16,450 bases of DNA from Halovenus sp. (GTDB taxonomy: Archaea > Halobacteriota > Halobacteria > Halobacteriales > Haloarculaceae), in contig PUMG01000231.1 in assembly GCA_003551265.1 (NCBI GenBank), forward strand, positions 1 to 16,450, read 5' to 3'. Shown here one piece after another: positions 1-7,263 of the stretch. Below the pieces are notes generated by a model that saw only the letters and a program-made list of their open reading frames with translations, was not told where the DNA came from and searched no databases. A program made the translations under genes and the position numbers. Position 1 is the stretch's first letter. Each line of letters opens with the position of its first letter.

Positions 1-771
1 CACGTCACGTCGGTCGAGGTCGGCCTTTCGCGTGGTCGTCCCGAGCGTCGTAAACAGTCGGTCCTCAGAGAGGGCAGTCGAGTCGAGGTCCGGGTGGAGG
101 TCCTCGTTCTCGTCGACGGTCAGGTCCGTCGCGAGACGGCGCAACAGCGTCGACTTGCCAGCGTTGGTGTAGCCAGCCAGCGCGACGAGGTCGAACCCCG
201 ACTCGCGGCGCTGCTCTCGGCGGTGTTCGTCGTCGTGTTCTATCTGGTCGAGTTCGTCGCGGATACGGGAGATGCGGGATTTGATGTCGCGCTCGCGACT
301 CTCGTCGTACTCACCCAGCCCCATGAAACCGGGTCGCTCGTCGCGTCTCGCCAGACTCACCTTCGCCTCGACGCGGGGGAGTTCGTAGCGTAGCTCCGCG
401 AGTTCGACCTGAAGCTGTGCCTTGCGCGTCTGGGCACGCTGGCCAAAGATCTCGAGGATGAGGCGGAACCTGTCGATGACGCGGACGCCTTCGGGGAGTT
501 TGTTCCCGATATTGAACGTCTGATACGGGCCGAGTTCGTTGTCGACGATGAGCGCCGTCGCATCAGTCTCGACGACGAGCGCTGCCATCTCCTCGACTTT
601 TCCCTCACCGAAGTGGTAGGCAGGCTCTTCCTCACGGGTCTGGGTTACCGTCCCCATCACACGATACCCTGCCGCCCGCGCCAGGTCGACTATCTCGGAG
701 GTGTCAGCCTCGCCAGACTGGACCCGTTTTGCGACGACAGTGCGCTCGGATGGTGTGTCTCTGTTCGTCAC
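1..771 (-). CDS. hflX: GTPase HflX (amino-terminal 257 residues, cut by window edge)
   Basis: HflX is a ribosome-associated GTPase of the TRAFAC class that in bacteria splits stalled or stress-inactivated ribosomes. The frame is open from a GTG at 771 to base 1, giving 257 residues. The HflX N-terminal domain is recognisable (EGKVEEMAALV, the VIDRFRLILEIFGQRAQT block near residues 98-115), followed by a charged helical linker (about 120-180) and the G domain with P-loop GYTNAGKST at 190-198 and a TTLGTTTRKA-type G2 region near 241-250. The archaeal linker has GFMGLGE where bacterial proteins have the GPGE loop. The GTG start is chosen because an in-frame TAA lies just upstream inside a strong TATA box 28 bases away. 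G3, G4 and the C-terminus lie outside the window. Family call is secure. Confidence 0.95.
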   Translation of the reverse strand, partial: MTNRDTPSERTVVAKRVQSGEADTSEIVDLARAAGYRVMGTVTQTREEEPAYHFGEGKVEEMAALVVETDATALIVDNELGPYQTFNIGNKLPEGVRVIDRFRLILEIFGQRAQTRKAQLQVELAELRYELPRVEAKVSLARRDERPGFMGLGEYDESRERDIKSRISRIRDELDQIEHDDEHRREQRRESGFDLVALAGYTNAGKSTLLRRLATDLTVDENEDLHPDLDSTALSEDRLFTTLGTTTRKADLDRRDV

Positions 772-795
772 TCGGACGGAGATACGGTATCGAGA

Positions 796-803
796 TATTT
801 AAA
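796..803 (-). promoter_or_regulatory. TATA box of hflX
   Basis: On the minus strand the box reads TTTAAATA and is centred about 28 bases upstream of the GTG at 771, which places the transcription start at or next to the start codon (leaderless mRNA). It also carries the in-frame stop that closes the upstream frame. Confidence 0.75.
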
Positions 804-885
804 CACCAGTCCGAGAACGCTGTGTCTGTCTCTCCTCCAGAGATAATCCGTGCTTTTCAAGCGACTCGCTGAGAGTGATGTCAGT

Positions 886-1677
886 ATGAATACACCACTC
901 CCGAGGCGTCGAATGCTGACAGCAGTCACTGCTGCTGGAGTGACGTCTGTCGCCGGTTGTACAGCACCGCAGTCGCTCGATGTCGAGGAGACGGTAACGG
1001 ACGAGTTCGATGCCGAGAGCGTTTCGAGACTCGTGGTGGAGACGACGAACGGGGACGTGACAGTCAGCGCGGAGAGTCGTGATACCATCGCAGTCACTGC
1101 AACGAAACGTGCAACGAGCGAGAGTCAACTCGAGAACGTCGACATCGAGACGAATCTAGAGGAGGGAGTGTTGACACTCGCTGTCGAGGTTGATGAGGGA
1201 CTGTTTTCGTTTCTCAGAGCAGGTCCCAGCGTTGACCTGGAACTCGACGTTCCTGAAGACGTCAGCGTCACCGAGGGGCTCGAAACAGTCGAGGCGGAGA
1301 CCACCAACGGACGTGTCGACGTTCATCGAGTCCGCAGCGACCTCTCGCTGATGAGTACGAACGGCGACGTGACTGGAAGGCAACTCGAGGGCGGAGGGGT
1401 CGCTGGGACGACAAACGGAGACATCTCTCTCGAATTCGAGCAGCTACAGCGTGATCTCACGGCAGAGACGACCAACGGCGACGTGGAACTCGTTCTTCCG
1501 TCGACCGTCGACGCGGCCCTCTCTCTCGACACCGTCAACGGCACTGTCACGACCGAGAATCTGGGAGATGAAACGCGCGACACGAATGGAACAACACTCG
1601 ACACGACACTCGGAGATGGCACACACGCGATTACGGCGGAAACGACCAACGGCAACATCACTGTTCGTGGGCAGTAG
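886..1677 (+). CDS. Tat-exported lipoprotein with DUF4097-like TNG repeats
   Basis: Predicted surface lipoprotein of 263 residues. The N-terminus has a twin-arginine signal (RRR at 7-9, hydrophobic stretch 10-23) ending in a lipobox VAGC with the lipidated cysteine at residue 25, the common haloarchaeal Tat-lipoprotein arrangement. The mature part is acidic, strand-rich and repetitive, with Thr-(Thr/Val)-Asn-Gly motifs near residues 54, 140, 158, 176, 196, 217 and 254, each followed by Asp/Arg/Asn and a short beta strand. This resembles DUF4097 'adhesin-like' proteins, which fold as a beta-solenoid. The frame is open from a GTG at 850, but ATG 886 puts the twin arginines at the expected place. 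A weak T-rich box (about 853-860) lies 29 bases upstream. Role unknown, perhaps cell-surface; it precedes another surface protein on the same strand. Confidence 0.85.
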   Translation: MNTPLPRRRMLTAVTAAGVTSVAGCTAPQSLDVEETVTDEFDAESVSRLVVETTNGDVTVSAESRDTIAVTATKRATSESQLENVDIETNLEEGVLTLAVEVDEGLFSFLRAGPSVDLELDVPEDVSVTEGLETVEAETTNGRVDVHRVRSDLSLMSTNGDVTGRQLEGGGVAGTTNGDISLEFEQLQRDLTAETTNGDVELVLPSTVDAALSLDTVNGTVTTENLGDETRDTNGTTLDTTLGDGTHAITAETTNGNITVRGQ

Positions 1678-1715
1678 CTTACCAACAGCAAACTCGTGCA
1701 CAGACAACGACATCC

Positions 1716-1721
1716 ATTTTT
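1716..1721 (+). promoter_or_regulatory. TATA-like box of the propeller gene
   Basis: The run ATTTTT is centred about 27 bases upstream of ATG 1746. No Shine-Dalgarno is seen, so a leaderless message is likely and the gene is probably not co-transcribed with the lipoprotein alone. Confidence 0.5.
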
Positions 1722-1745
1722 CCGTGGAGTACCGAGTAGGGTGCA

Positions 1746-4391
1746 ATGTCGACGATTCCCCTGTCGGCGTTCGCGACGAAGCTGCAGGCTCTCGACCACG
1801 AGACGTTCTGTGAGTTCGTCGCCGACCTCTGGTCACTCGCCGGCTGGGAGACGACTGTGGAGAGACCGGTCGTCGTGGCACAGAAGAACGGACGAACCCA
1901 GCGGTTGCTGGTTCTTGCTGGTGGCCGATGGAACCAGGTCCGTTCGGAGACGCCCGCAGCCGAGACGTTCGACCAGGTTGTCCTCGCAAGCGTCGAGGAC
2001 GGAGAGACAACTCCTCGCGGTGTGCCTGACGCGCCGCTGGTTGACGCCCGTGAACTCCGTCATCGACTCATCTACGGCACCAAAACTGCCGATGCCGGGG
2101 CGCTCTGGTCGAGGTACTTCGACGACGATCTCCGGGGGGAGCAGTGGGACACACCACAGCGCGAGTGGACGCTGACACACCGCCTGGCCGGGACACTGGC
2201 GCTCGTATTGCTTCTCGCGGGTATCGGAGTGCTGGTGTTCGGTCTTCCGTTTCTCGCGGCCGAACAACCGCCACCAGAGACGGATGCGTCGGTGTTCGCC
2301 GGTGGATGGGAGACGGACATCGACATCGGTTCGCCCGAGCAGACGACAGAGCGCCCGGAGACACTTGCGTGGGAGGAGACCGTCTACGCCGGGACTGAAA
2401 ACGGGACGATTGGAGCAGTCGACGCCGAGGCTGGCGAGACTATCTGGACGTCCCACCTGGGAGAGGAGATCGAATCACATCTCGTCGCCAACGGAACTCT
2501 CTACGCTCATGCAGGAGGTGAAGTGTACGCCCTTGACGCGGTGACCGGTGAGAGCCAGGGAATGGTGTCGGACAGCACGCGGGATGTGACCACCGGTGTG
2601 ACGGTCGTCGATGAAACGCTCTACGTCGGGATGGAAGACGCACTCGTCGCACTCGACGCAGAGACGGGCGAGCCTCGATGGGAGGAGAGCCTGTCCGGGA
2701 CAATCACTGCGCCCCCGACCGTGTACGAGGAGACGGTGTACGCCACCAGTTCAGAGGGAGTGTACGCCCTGGAGAGGGAAACTGGTGAGACGGAGTGGAC
2801 GAACATCGGGGAGAGCAGTGGGCAAAACGAGACCGAGAGACGAGCGCCGGTCGTGATGCCCGGGGTGACCACAGCAGGCAGTGACAATGCGACGCTGGTC
2901 GTCACTATGGAGAACCGGGTGCAGGGTCTCGACTCCGGAACCGGCGCACTGGACTGGGAGTTCGAAAGTCAGGTCACTGGTGCGCTGTCAGCACCCGTTG
3001 TCCTCGACCCTACAACCAGTCTGAAACCTCCGACAATCAACGGGTCTGTTGAGCAGAACCAGTCAAACCAGCAAAACGAGAGTAGCGAACAGAACCAGAC
3101 TGGCGAGCAAAACGAAACCAGTGAGCAGAACGAAACGAACGTGTCTGACTCAACAGACCTGTCTGACCCGACAGTGTACGTCGCGGATATTCGGGCGTTC
3201 GTGTACGCACTCGACCCGGAGAGTGGAGAGCGTCGCTGGACGTACGAGGATGCAGCGACACGGCTGGACCATCCAGTCGCTGGAGGACCGTCAGCGAACG
3301 AAACAGCACACTCGGTGTACGTGCTCGGGGCCAATCCAGCAGAGGCGGTCGACCAGAAACTCTTCGCAGTAAACGCCTCCAGCGGCAACGAGCGCTGGCA
3401 GTACCAGAGCCTGACGCAGACGCTTTCTGCACCGACAGTCGCTGATGAGACACTGTATACGGGAACCGAGCGAGGGGATCTGCTGGCTCTCGAGACGGAG
3501 GCAGGAACAGAGACCTGGAACGTCGAGACATTCGAGGAGACAGTAACGTCGGCTCCGACAGTTGTGAGTTCGCCTGCGTTCGGAGATAGTGTCGACTCAC
3601 GGGTCCGACTCGGTATCGAGGGCCACCACGACTGGCTCTACCAGCACGAACAATCCAGCACGACAACACAGGGTGTTTCGGTCGTCGACGTCGACGTCAC
3701 CGAGACAGTCGCGACTGGCGAGCGGGTGGAACTTCGCGCCAGCATCGTCAATCGTGGCGACACTCCCCACGAGGTTCCGGTCGATGTTGACACGGACTGG
3801 GAGTTCGATGGCGTGCTGTCGACGACCAGCGTCGACCTGGAACCAGGTGAAGCGAAAGATGTCGTGTTCTCGTTTGCCGGGCCAGCCGAGCCCGGCGAAG
3901 GCGAAATCAGTCTTCTCGTTGACGGCCAGGAGTTCGACGTGACGACCACCGTGGTAGAGTCGCCTGCAATCCTGATCGACTCTCTCGACGACCCCGAGAA
4001 CGTCTGGCGGGGTGACGAAATCGAAATTATCACAACCGTCAACAACACCGGCGACGTCGAGGCGACAGCCCCAGTCGGACTCGAATTCGGTGGAGAAGTG
4101 GTCGACTCGACGCAGGAGGCGCTCGAAGCCAACGAAACGGCCGCGGTGACCCTCTCGCTGTCTCTCGAGGACGTCCCTGCAGGCGAGTACAACTACTCGG
4201 TTGCAACCCGTCACGATGTCCAGCGGAGTTCGCTCGAAGTCCTGGCCGTCGACGACCGTGCAGATACGCTCCCGCTCGTCACACAGTTCTTCGGAGTGAC
4301 GCTCATCTTCGGGGGCGTCGCTGTCGGCTGGTGGGTCGTCACGGATGTTCGTGGCTCTCTCCGCGGTCGTAACGATAGTTCCGAACGATGA
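1746..4391 (+). CDS. Membrane-anchored PQQ-type beta-propeller protein with CARDB domains and an endonuclease-like N-terminus
   Basis: Protein of 881 residues with an unusual order of parts. Residues 1-130 look like a degenerate restriction-endonuclease (Mrr-like) fold: 'ETFCEFVADLWSLAGWETTV' is typical, but the D...(E/Q)xK catalytic signature is not evident. A transmembrane helix follows at about 147-172. Residues about 195-640 are repeated PQQ-type blades (motifs such as VYALDAVTGE and LYVGMEDALVALDAETGEPRWE). The propeller is interrupted at about 431-475 by an Asn/Gln/Glu-rich linker packed with N-x-S/T sequons. Two CARDB-like Ig modules follow (about 650-735 and 745-835), then a second helix at about 850-872 and a short basic tail. 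Inference: an endonuclease-like domain and basic tail inside, and propeller plus CARDB outside and N-glycosylated. Partner and substrate unknown. Confidence 0.85.
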   Translation: MSTIPLSAFATKLQALDHETFCEFVADLWSLAGWETTVERPVVVAQKNGRTQRLLVLAGGRWNQVRSETPAAETFDQVVLASVEDGETTPRGVPDAPLVDARELRHRLIYGTKTADAGALWSRYFDDDLRGEQWDTPQREWTLTHRLAGTLALVLLLAGIGVLVFGLPFLAAEQPPPETDASVFAGGWETDIDIGSPEQTTERPETLAWEETVYAGTENGTIGAVDAEAGETIWTSHLGEEIESHLVANGTLYAHAGGEVYALDAVTGESQGMVSDSTRDVTTGVTVVDETLYVGMEDALVALDAETGEPRWEESLSGTITAPPTVYEETVYATSSEGVYALERETGETEWTNIGESSGQNETERRAPVVMPGVTTAGSDNATLVVTMENRVQGLDSGTGALDWEFESQVTGALSAPVVLDPTTSLKPPTINGSVEQNQSNQQNESSEQNQTGEQNETSEQNETNVSDSTDLSDPTVYVADIRAFVYALDPESGERRWTYEDAATRLDHPVAGGPSANETAHSVYVLGANPAEAVDQKLFAVNASSGNERWQYQSLTQTLSAPTVADETLYTGTERGDLLALETEAGTETWNVETFEETVTSAPTVVSSPAFGDSVDSRVRLGIEGHHDWLYQHEQSSTTTQGVSVVDVDVTETVATGERVELRASIVNRGDTPHEVPVDVDTDWEFDGVLSTTSVDLEPGEAKDVVFSFAGPAEPGEGEISLLVDGQEFDVTTTVVESPAILIDSLDDPENVWRGDEIEIITTVNNTGDVEATAPVGLEFGGEVVDSTQEALEANETAAVTLSLSLEDVPAGEYNYSVATRHDVQRSSLEVLAVDDRADTLPLVTQFFGVTLIFGGVAVGWWVVTDVRGSLRGRNDSSER

Positions 4392-4446
4392 GCCCGCGAG
4401 TTCGCAGTGAGTCAGAAGTGAGAAACTTGGTAAGTAACTACCACTC

Positions 4447-4914
4447 TCACGCAGTCGTGTGAACATATCCGTCGGATTCTTCCCGAGCATGGCCGAAGAC
4501 GACGGCCCATCCCAGCACTTGCTCGACGTAAGACGTGTCGCCTGCACGCTCGATTCGCTCGCGCAGTGAGTGTTCGAGTCTGTGGAGAACGTCGTCAGGC
4601 GAGAGCGCTTCGTCGGTTTCGAGCTGAGCCAACACGGCATCTACACCGAAGACAGACGAGACGAATCGCTGGCCGAGCGTTTCCACGGTCGGGAGTGTCT
4701 CACCTCTGTGATAGCTACCACCGTCGTCTTCGACACAGCCCAGAGCGGTCAGAAAGACCAGCCAGTCGCTGGCATGCTCGCGGGAGTCGACCTCGGTCCG
4801 AGCGCAGATGCGCCCGCAGCAGTCCTCGGTCGTCTTCGAGGACGGTGGAACCGCCTCCCAGACTGCGGTGAGTGTCTCGACATCCGCTGGCGGTGGGACA
4901 CGTCGGTACTGCAT
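4447..4914 (-). CDS. Conserved-looking unknown protein coupled to mch
   Basis: Acidic 155-residue protein that I do not recognise. It looks soluble and helical, with no signal peptide or membrane segment. It has a paired cysteine (CC, residues 33-34) and another cysteine a few residues later in GRICAR, too irregular to call a metal site. Helical segments such as VEQVLGWAVVFGHAREESDGYVHTT's first half could be part of a winged-helix-like unit, but that is a guess. Its ATG shares one base with the mch stop (TGATG, 4912-4916), so translation is almost certainly coupled to mch and it probably lacks its own promoter. It converges on the propeller gene with 55 bases between. Confidence 0.8.
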   Translation of the reverse strand: MQYRRVPPPADVETLTAVWEAVPPSSKTTEDCCGRICARTEVDSREHASDWLVFLTALGCVEDDGGSYHRGETLPTVETLGQRFVSSVFGVDAVLAQLETDEALSPDDVLHRLEHSLRERIERAGDTSYVEQVLGWAVVFGHAREESDGYVHTTA

Positions 4915-5846
4915 CAGAGTCCGAAACTCTCCGCGAGAACTGCCTCGTCTGTCTCGCCGAAGACGTGGGTATCGCCGCCCCGAACGTCGACGGTCACCTG
5001 TGCTGGTGCGAACAGCGAGCGCGCGAGTTCGGCGTACTCCCAGTCGACGGACTCGAAGATATCGACGAACGGCTCTCCGTAGTCCTCACCAGCTGTCGAG
5101 CAGACATCCTCGAAGCGGTCGAACTCGTCGTCGACGACGAGGTGGACCTGTCCGCCGTAGGCGAGTGCGTCGTTCGTTCGGGCCATCGCCGTCGGCTCCT
5201 CGTGGGCGACCGGTGCGAGCGGTGCCGACGCACTCGCCGAGAGCACGTCGAGCGGGTCGTATCCGAGTTCGGCCAGGCGAAAGACTGCGAGTTCGGCCGC
5301 ACGCGTCGCTGAAACGACGCTGCCAGTGATGCTTGCAGTCGAGAACGCAGCCACGAACGCCGCACTCTCGGGCACACCTGCCCGTGTGGCAACTGCCGCG
5401 GTGACGTCCTCGTCGGGCAGGGCATCACACTCGACAGCGAGAACAGCAAAATCCGACTCCTCCTGATAGCCGACGCGGTCGAAGATGTCTTCCTCAGCAA
5501 CGAGCGCGCGGGCTGGACCCGCACCGAGTCCTTCGAAGCTGCTTGTCTGCAACTCCCAGCCAGCCTTGCCCGCACACAGCAGCGAGAGTGCCGGATGGTC
5601 GGTTGCAACCTCGACGTGTGCCAGCGGTGTGCCCGCGATGTCGTCCATTCGAGTCTGCACTGTGGTCAGGCCCGCCGTCTGAATCTCCGCGAGCAACAGC
5701 CCTGCTTCGATACCACCCGGAACGTCGACACCGAAATCCAGCACCATCGACTCGTTCGACAACTGATGAACGTCGATGGTTAGCTCCGCCGCAAAATCGA
5801 TGGCCTCGTCGACCAGTTCCGTCGCCATCCGGTTGAGACTCTCCAT
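4914..5846 (-). CDS. mch: Methenyltetrahydromethanopterin cyclohydrolase
   Basis: Cytosolic enzyme that interconverts N5,N10-methenyl-tetrahydromethanopterin and N5-formyl-tetrahydromethanopterin. The 310-residue length fits the family. Family blocks are visible: VPGGIEAGLLLAEIQTAGL near the N-terminus, the VATDHPALSLLCAGKAGWEL and GLGAGPARAL segments, and AHEEPTAMARTNDALAYGGQ in the C-terminal third. Non-methanogenic haloarchaea also keep an Mch homologue, where its one-carbon carrier is less certain. The frame opens at 5876, but ATG 5846 is chosen: translation from it begins MESLNRMATEL and a TATA box sits 27 bases upstream. It is the first gene of a two-gene unit with the unknown gene downstream. 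The palindromic element at 5914-5993 lies just upstream of its promoter. Confidence 0.95.
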   Translation of the reverse strand: MESLNRMATELVDEAIDFAAELTIDVHQLSNESMVLDFGVDVPGGIEAGLLLAEIQTAGLTTVQTRMDDIAGTPLAHVEVATDHPALSLLCAGKAGWELQTSSFEGLGAGPARALVAEEDIFDRVGYQEESDFAVLAVECDALPDEDVTAAVATRAGVPESAAFVAAFSTASITGSVVSATRAAELAVFRLAELGYDPLDVLSASASAPLAPVAHEEPTAMARTNDALAYGGQVHLVVDDEFDRFEDVCSTAGEDYGEPFVDIFESVDWEYAELARSLFAPAQVTVDVRGGDTHVFGETDEAVLAESFGL

Positions 5847-5867
5847 ACATTGGTGTCGGGCGCCTGC

Positions 5868-5877
5868 CCTTATCAAA
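5868..5877 (-). promoter_or_regulatory. TATA box of mch
   Basis: On the minus strand this reads ATTTGATAAG, centred about 27 bases before ATG 5846. It supports the shorter start and a leaderless mRNA. Confidence 0.65.
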
Positions 5878-5913
5878 TCGCTGCCTTCCGTTCCTGGAAT
5901 GTGTCACTCCAGG

Positions 5914-5993
5914 TATAGGGATTCTCGTACCTGTACAGAGATTCTCGCTGTATCGCAGCGAGAATTCTATGATGACGTACGAGAATCCCTATA
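5914..5993. repeat. 80-bp interrupted palindrome (MITE-like element or strong hairpin)
   Basis: A perfect 17-bp outer inverted repeat (TATAGGGATTCTCGTAC at 5914-5930, its complement at 5977-5993) encloses a second perfect 10-bp inverted repeat (ATTCTCGCTG at 5941-5950, complement at 5956-5965) around the 5-base loop TATCG. The 10-11-base segments between the two stems do not match each other. The word GATTCTCG occurs in both stems. The right half runs into the 3' end of the thiamine-binding-like gene and supplies its last codons and stop. The left half shares 27 of 31 bases with a second site at 15795-15825. No clear target-site duplication is visible. It could be a relic mobile element, or a hairpin ending the upstream transcript before the mch promoter. 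Confidence 0.85.
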
Positions 5994-6299
5994 GTCGCTC
6001 GCTGGTTTGCGACCGAGTTCGCGCTCGACGGATTCGACCTTGGCGCTCGCTGGCGCGTCGCTCGTTCGCTTGTCGTCGACTTTCAGGAACGTCCCGACTC
6101 TGTCCCCGTCGACCGCCTCGTGAGCAGCCTGGGCCGCTGCGAACAACTCGGCAACGTCGTCGGCTTCGAGTATCGTTCCCATCGGAGTCGTCTCGTATGC
6201 GATGTCGAACGATTCGAGCGCCTCGACTGCCTTCGCTACCTCCGGGGCCATACCTCTGTCAGTAGCCGGTGATACGGCCAGAAATCCAGTGACGGTCAT
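5967..6299 (-). CDS. MTH1187-family thiamine-binding-like protein with element-derived tail
   Basis: Small cytosolic protein (110 residues) of the MTH1187/YkoF-like family (UPF0045), ferredoxin-like oligomers that bind thiamine or related ligands; the cellular role is not well settled. The family core is clear: MTVTGFLAVSPATDRGMAPE, an 'ALESFDIAYETTPMGTILEA' block, then AAQAAHEAVDGDRVGTFLKVDDKR. Family similarity fades after residue 100. Residues 103-110 and the TAG stop (5967-5969) lie inside the 80-bp palindrome, so the native C-terminus was probably replaced or extended by the element. The ATG at 6299 has a TATA box about 29 bases upstream. It diverges from dpsA. Confidence 0.9.
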   Translation of the reverse strand: MTVTGFLAVSPATDRGMAPEVAKAVEALESFDIAYETTPMGTILEADDVAELFAAAQAAHEAVDGDRVGTFLKVDDKRTSDAPASAKVESVERELGRKPASDYRDSRTSS

Positions 6300-6325
6300 C
6301 GCACGCTAGATACGGCCTGTACCGA

Positions 6326-6331
6326 CTTATA
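6326..6331 (-). promoter_or_regulatory. TATA box of the thiamine-binding-like gene
   Basis: TATAAG on the minus strand, centred about 29 bases upstream of ATG 6299. It sits back-to-back with the dpsA promoter in a markedly AT-rich spacer (about 6344-6420). Confidence 0.65.
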
Positions 6332-6411
6332 CACTCGGACAGGACATATTTTATTTATCATATACGAACATAGTTTTCTGAATGTAGAATTTGTTTTCCG
6401 GTATCGAATGG

Positions 6412-6420
6412 TTTTATATT
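6412..6420 (+). promoter_or_regulatory. TATA box of dpsA
   Basis: TTTTATATT is centred 29 bases upstream of ATG 6445 but only 17 upstream of the alternative in-frame ATG 6433, so it decides the start. The AT-rich stretch just upstream (about 6344-6410) is a likely place for regulator binding, but I see no convincing palindrome there. Confidence 0.7.
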
Positions 6421-6444
6421 GCTGGCGAACCAATGTTGAAGTGT

Positions 6445-6990
6445 ATGAGCACTCAGAAAACAGTGTTGAGACAGTTCGGGAGCATCGAGGAGAACGGACT
6501 GCGTCTCGATACCGACAGAGCAGAGCAGGTCGTGGATGCGCTGAACACAGACCTCGCGGCGACGTACGTGCTGTACCACCAGCTCAAAAAGCATCACTGG
6601 AACGTCGTCGGTGCGGAGTTCCGCGACCTCCACATCTATCTTGGCGAAGCTGCCGGACGTGCGGAGGAAGCGGCGGACGTGATAGCCGAGCGTGTGCAGG
6701 CACTCGGTGGCACCCCTGTTGCCGGTATGTCCGCACTTGAATCACACGCCCCCGTCGAACAGGAGGGCGAGGACATCTACGACATCCGCACGTCGCTCGA
6801 AAACGACCTCCACATCTACGGCGACATCATCGAGAGCCTCCGTGACCACATCGAACTGGCGACCAACCTGGGCGACCACGCCAGCGCACAGATTCTCCGT
6901 GAGATTCTGGTCGAGGTTGAAGAGGACGCCCACCACCTCGAGCACTACCTCGAAGAAGACACTCTCGTGACGGAGAACGCAACCCACTAG
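6445..6990 (+). CDS. dpsA: DNA-protecting ferritin-like protein DpsA
   Basis: Dodecameric mini-ferritin that oxidises Fe(II) with peroxide and stores the iron, protecting DNA; in Halobacterium salinarum DpsA is iron-regulated. The 181-residue length matches haloarchaeal DpsA. The conserved block TYVLYHQLKKHHWNVVGAEF gives the ferroxidase histidine H51 (with H50 beside it), and D78 and E82 fall at the same spacing as the Dps intersubunit iron site. A second half carries extra acidic and His residues (DAHHLEHYLEED, about 161-172). Frames are open from 6391 and from ATG 6433, but ATG 6445 (MSTQK) fits both the family N-terminus and the TATA spacing. It is followed by hairpins and a convergent small gene with a metal-regulator-like operator. 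Confidence 0.95.
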   Translation: MSTQKTVLRQFGSIEENGLRLDTDRAEQVVDALNTDLAATYVLYHQLKKHHWNVVGAEFRDLHIYLGEAAGRAEEAADVIAERVQALGGTPVAGMSALESHAPVEQEGEDIYDIRTSLENDLHIYGDIIESLRDHIELATNLGDHASAQILREILVEVEEDAHHLEHYLEEDTLVTENATH

Positions 6991-7008
6991 GGAGAGTCGC
7001 TGAAGGAA

Positions 7009-7055
7009 CTCTCACGGTGAGAGAGGCAACGAACTGTTGTACTGAAGAGTACAAC
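7009..7055. terminator. Hairpins between convergent dpsA and the 54-aa gene
   Basis: Two compact inverted repeats lie in the 73-base gap: CTCTCA/TGAGAG (7009-7014 with 7018-7023, 3-base loop) and a perfect 8-bp stem GTTGTACT/AGTACAAC (7036-7043 with 7048-7055, loop GAAG). An overlapping alternative pairs 6992-6997 with 7008-7013. No long T-run follows, so this may be mRNA 3'-end protection rather than a classical archaeal terminator. Confidence 0.45.
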
Positions 7056-7063
7056 ATCAACGA

Positions 7064-7228
7064 CTACTGCTTGAGAGAAACAGTCAGACTCGTCGCAATC
7101 CAGCCATCGGTGTTGCCGCTCTCTGTGAACACGGTTCGGTCGGGTGAGGTATTGTGTGCGCTCACGCACGTTTCGGCCGCGAACTCCTCGGCACACTTGT
7201 TCTCAGGTGATTCCCTGAACGTTTTCAT
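7064..7228 (-). CDS. Small haloarchaeal protein (54 aa), possibly metal-regulated
   Basis: A 54-residue protein, MKTFRESPENKCAEEF onwards, with a C-terminal segment 'RTVFTESGNTDGWIATSLTV'. That ending has the look of a conserved haloarchaeal small-protein family (NTDxWI motif), recalled from general experience and not verified. It has two cysteines and no signal or membrane segment. The frame opens at a GTG (7246), but ATG 7228 is preferred because a TATA box (7252-7260) is centred 28 bases upstream. Directly upstream of that box is a 16-bp near-palindrome resembling DtxR/IdeR-type metal-repressor sites. It converges on dpsA, itself an iron gene. Function unknown. Confidence 0.65.
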   Translation of the reverse strand: MKTFRESPENKCAEEFAAETCVSAHNTSPDRTVFTESGNTDGWIATSLTVSLKQ

Positions 7229-7251
7229 CACTGTGTGCGTAGGCACCGCTC

Positions 7252-7260
7252 AAATTAAAA
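7252..7260 (-). promoter_or_regulatory. TATA box of the 54-aa gene
   Basis: TTTTAATTT on the minus strand, centred 28 bases before ATG 7228. This is one of the more AT-rich promoters in the window and the main evidence that the small ORF is expressed. Confidence 0.65.
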
Positions 7261-7263
7261 AGT

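Noticed and set aside
850..885. GTG start giving the lipoprotein 12 extra residues
   Set aside because: It would push the twin-arginine motif away from the N-terminus and overlap the T-rich box proposed as its promoter.
3597..4640. Long minus-strand open frame (347 codons) over the 3' part of the propeller gene
   Set aside because: It mirrors a well-supported plus-strand gene. Long antisense frames are expected in GC-rich haloarchaeal DNA, and its product has no recognisable family.
5901..6005. Target-site duplication flanking the 80-bp palindrome
   Set aside because: Flanks (…CTCCAGG and GTCGCTC…) do not repeat convincingly, so transposition is not proven by this site alone.
6391..6444. 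Earlier in-frame starts for dpsA (6391 and 6433)
   Set aside because: The first lies upstream of the TATA box and the second is only 17 bases from it. The family N-terminus starts at 6445.
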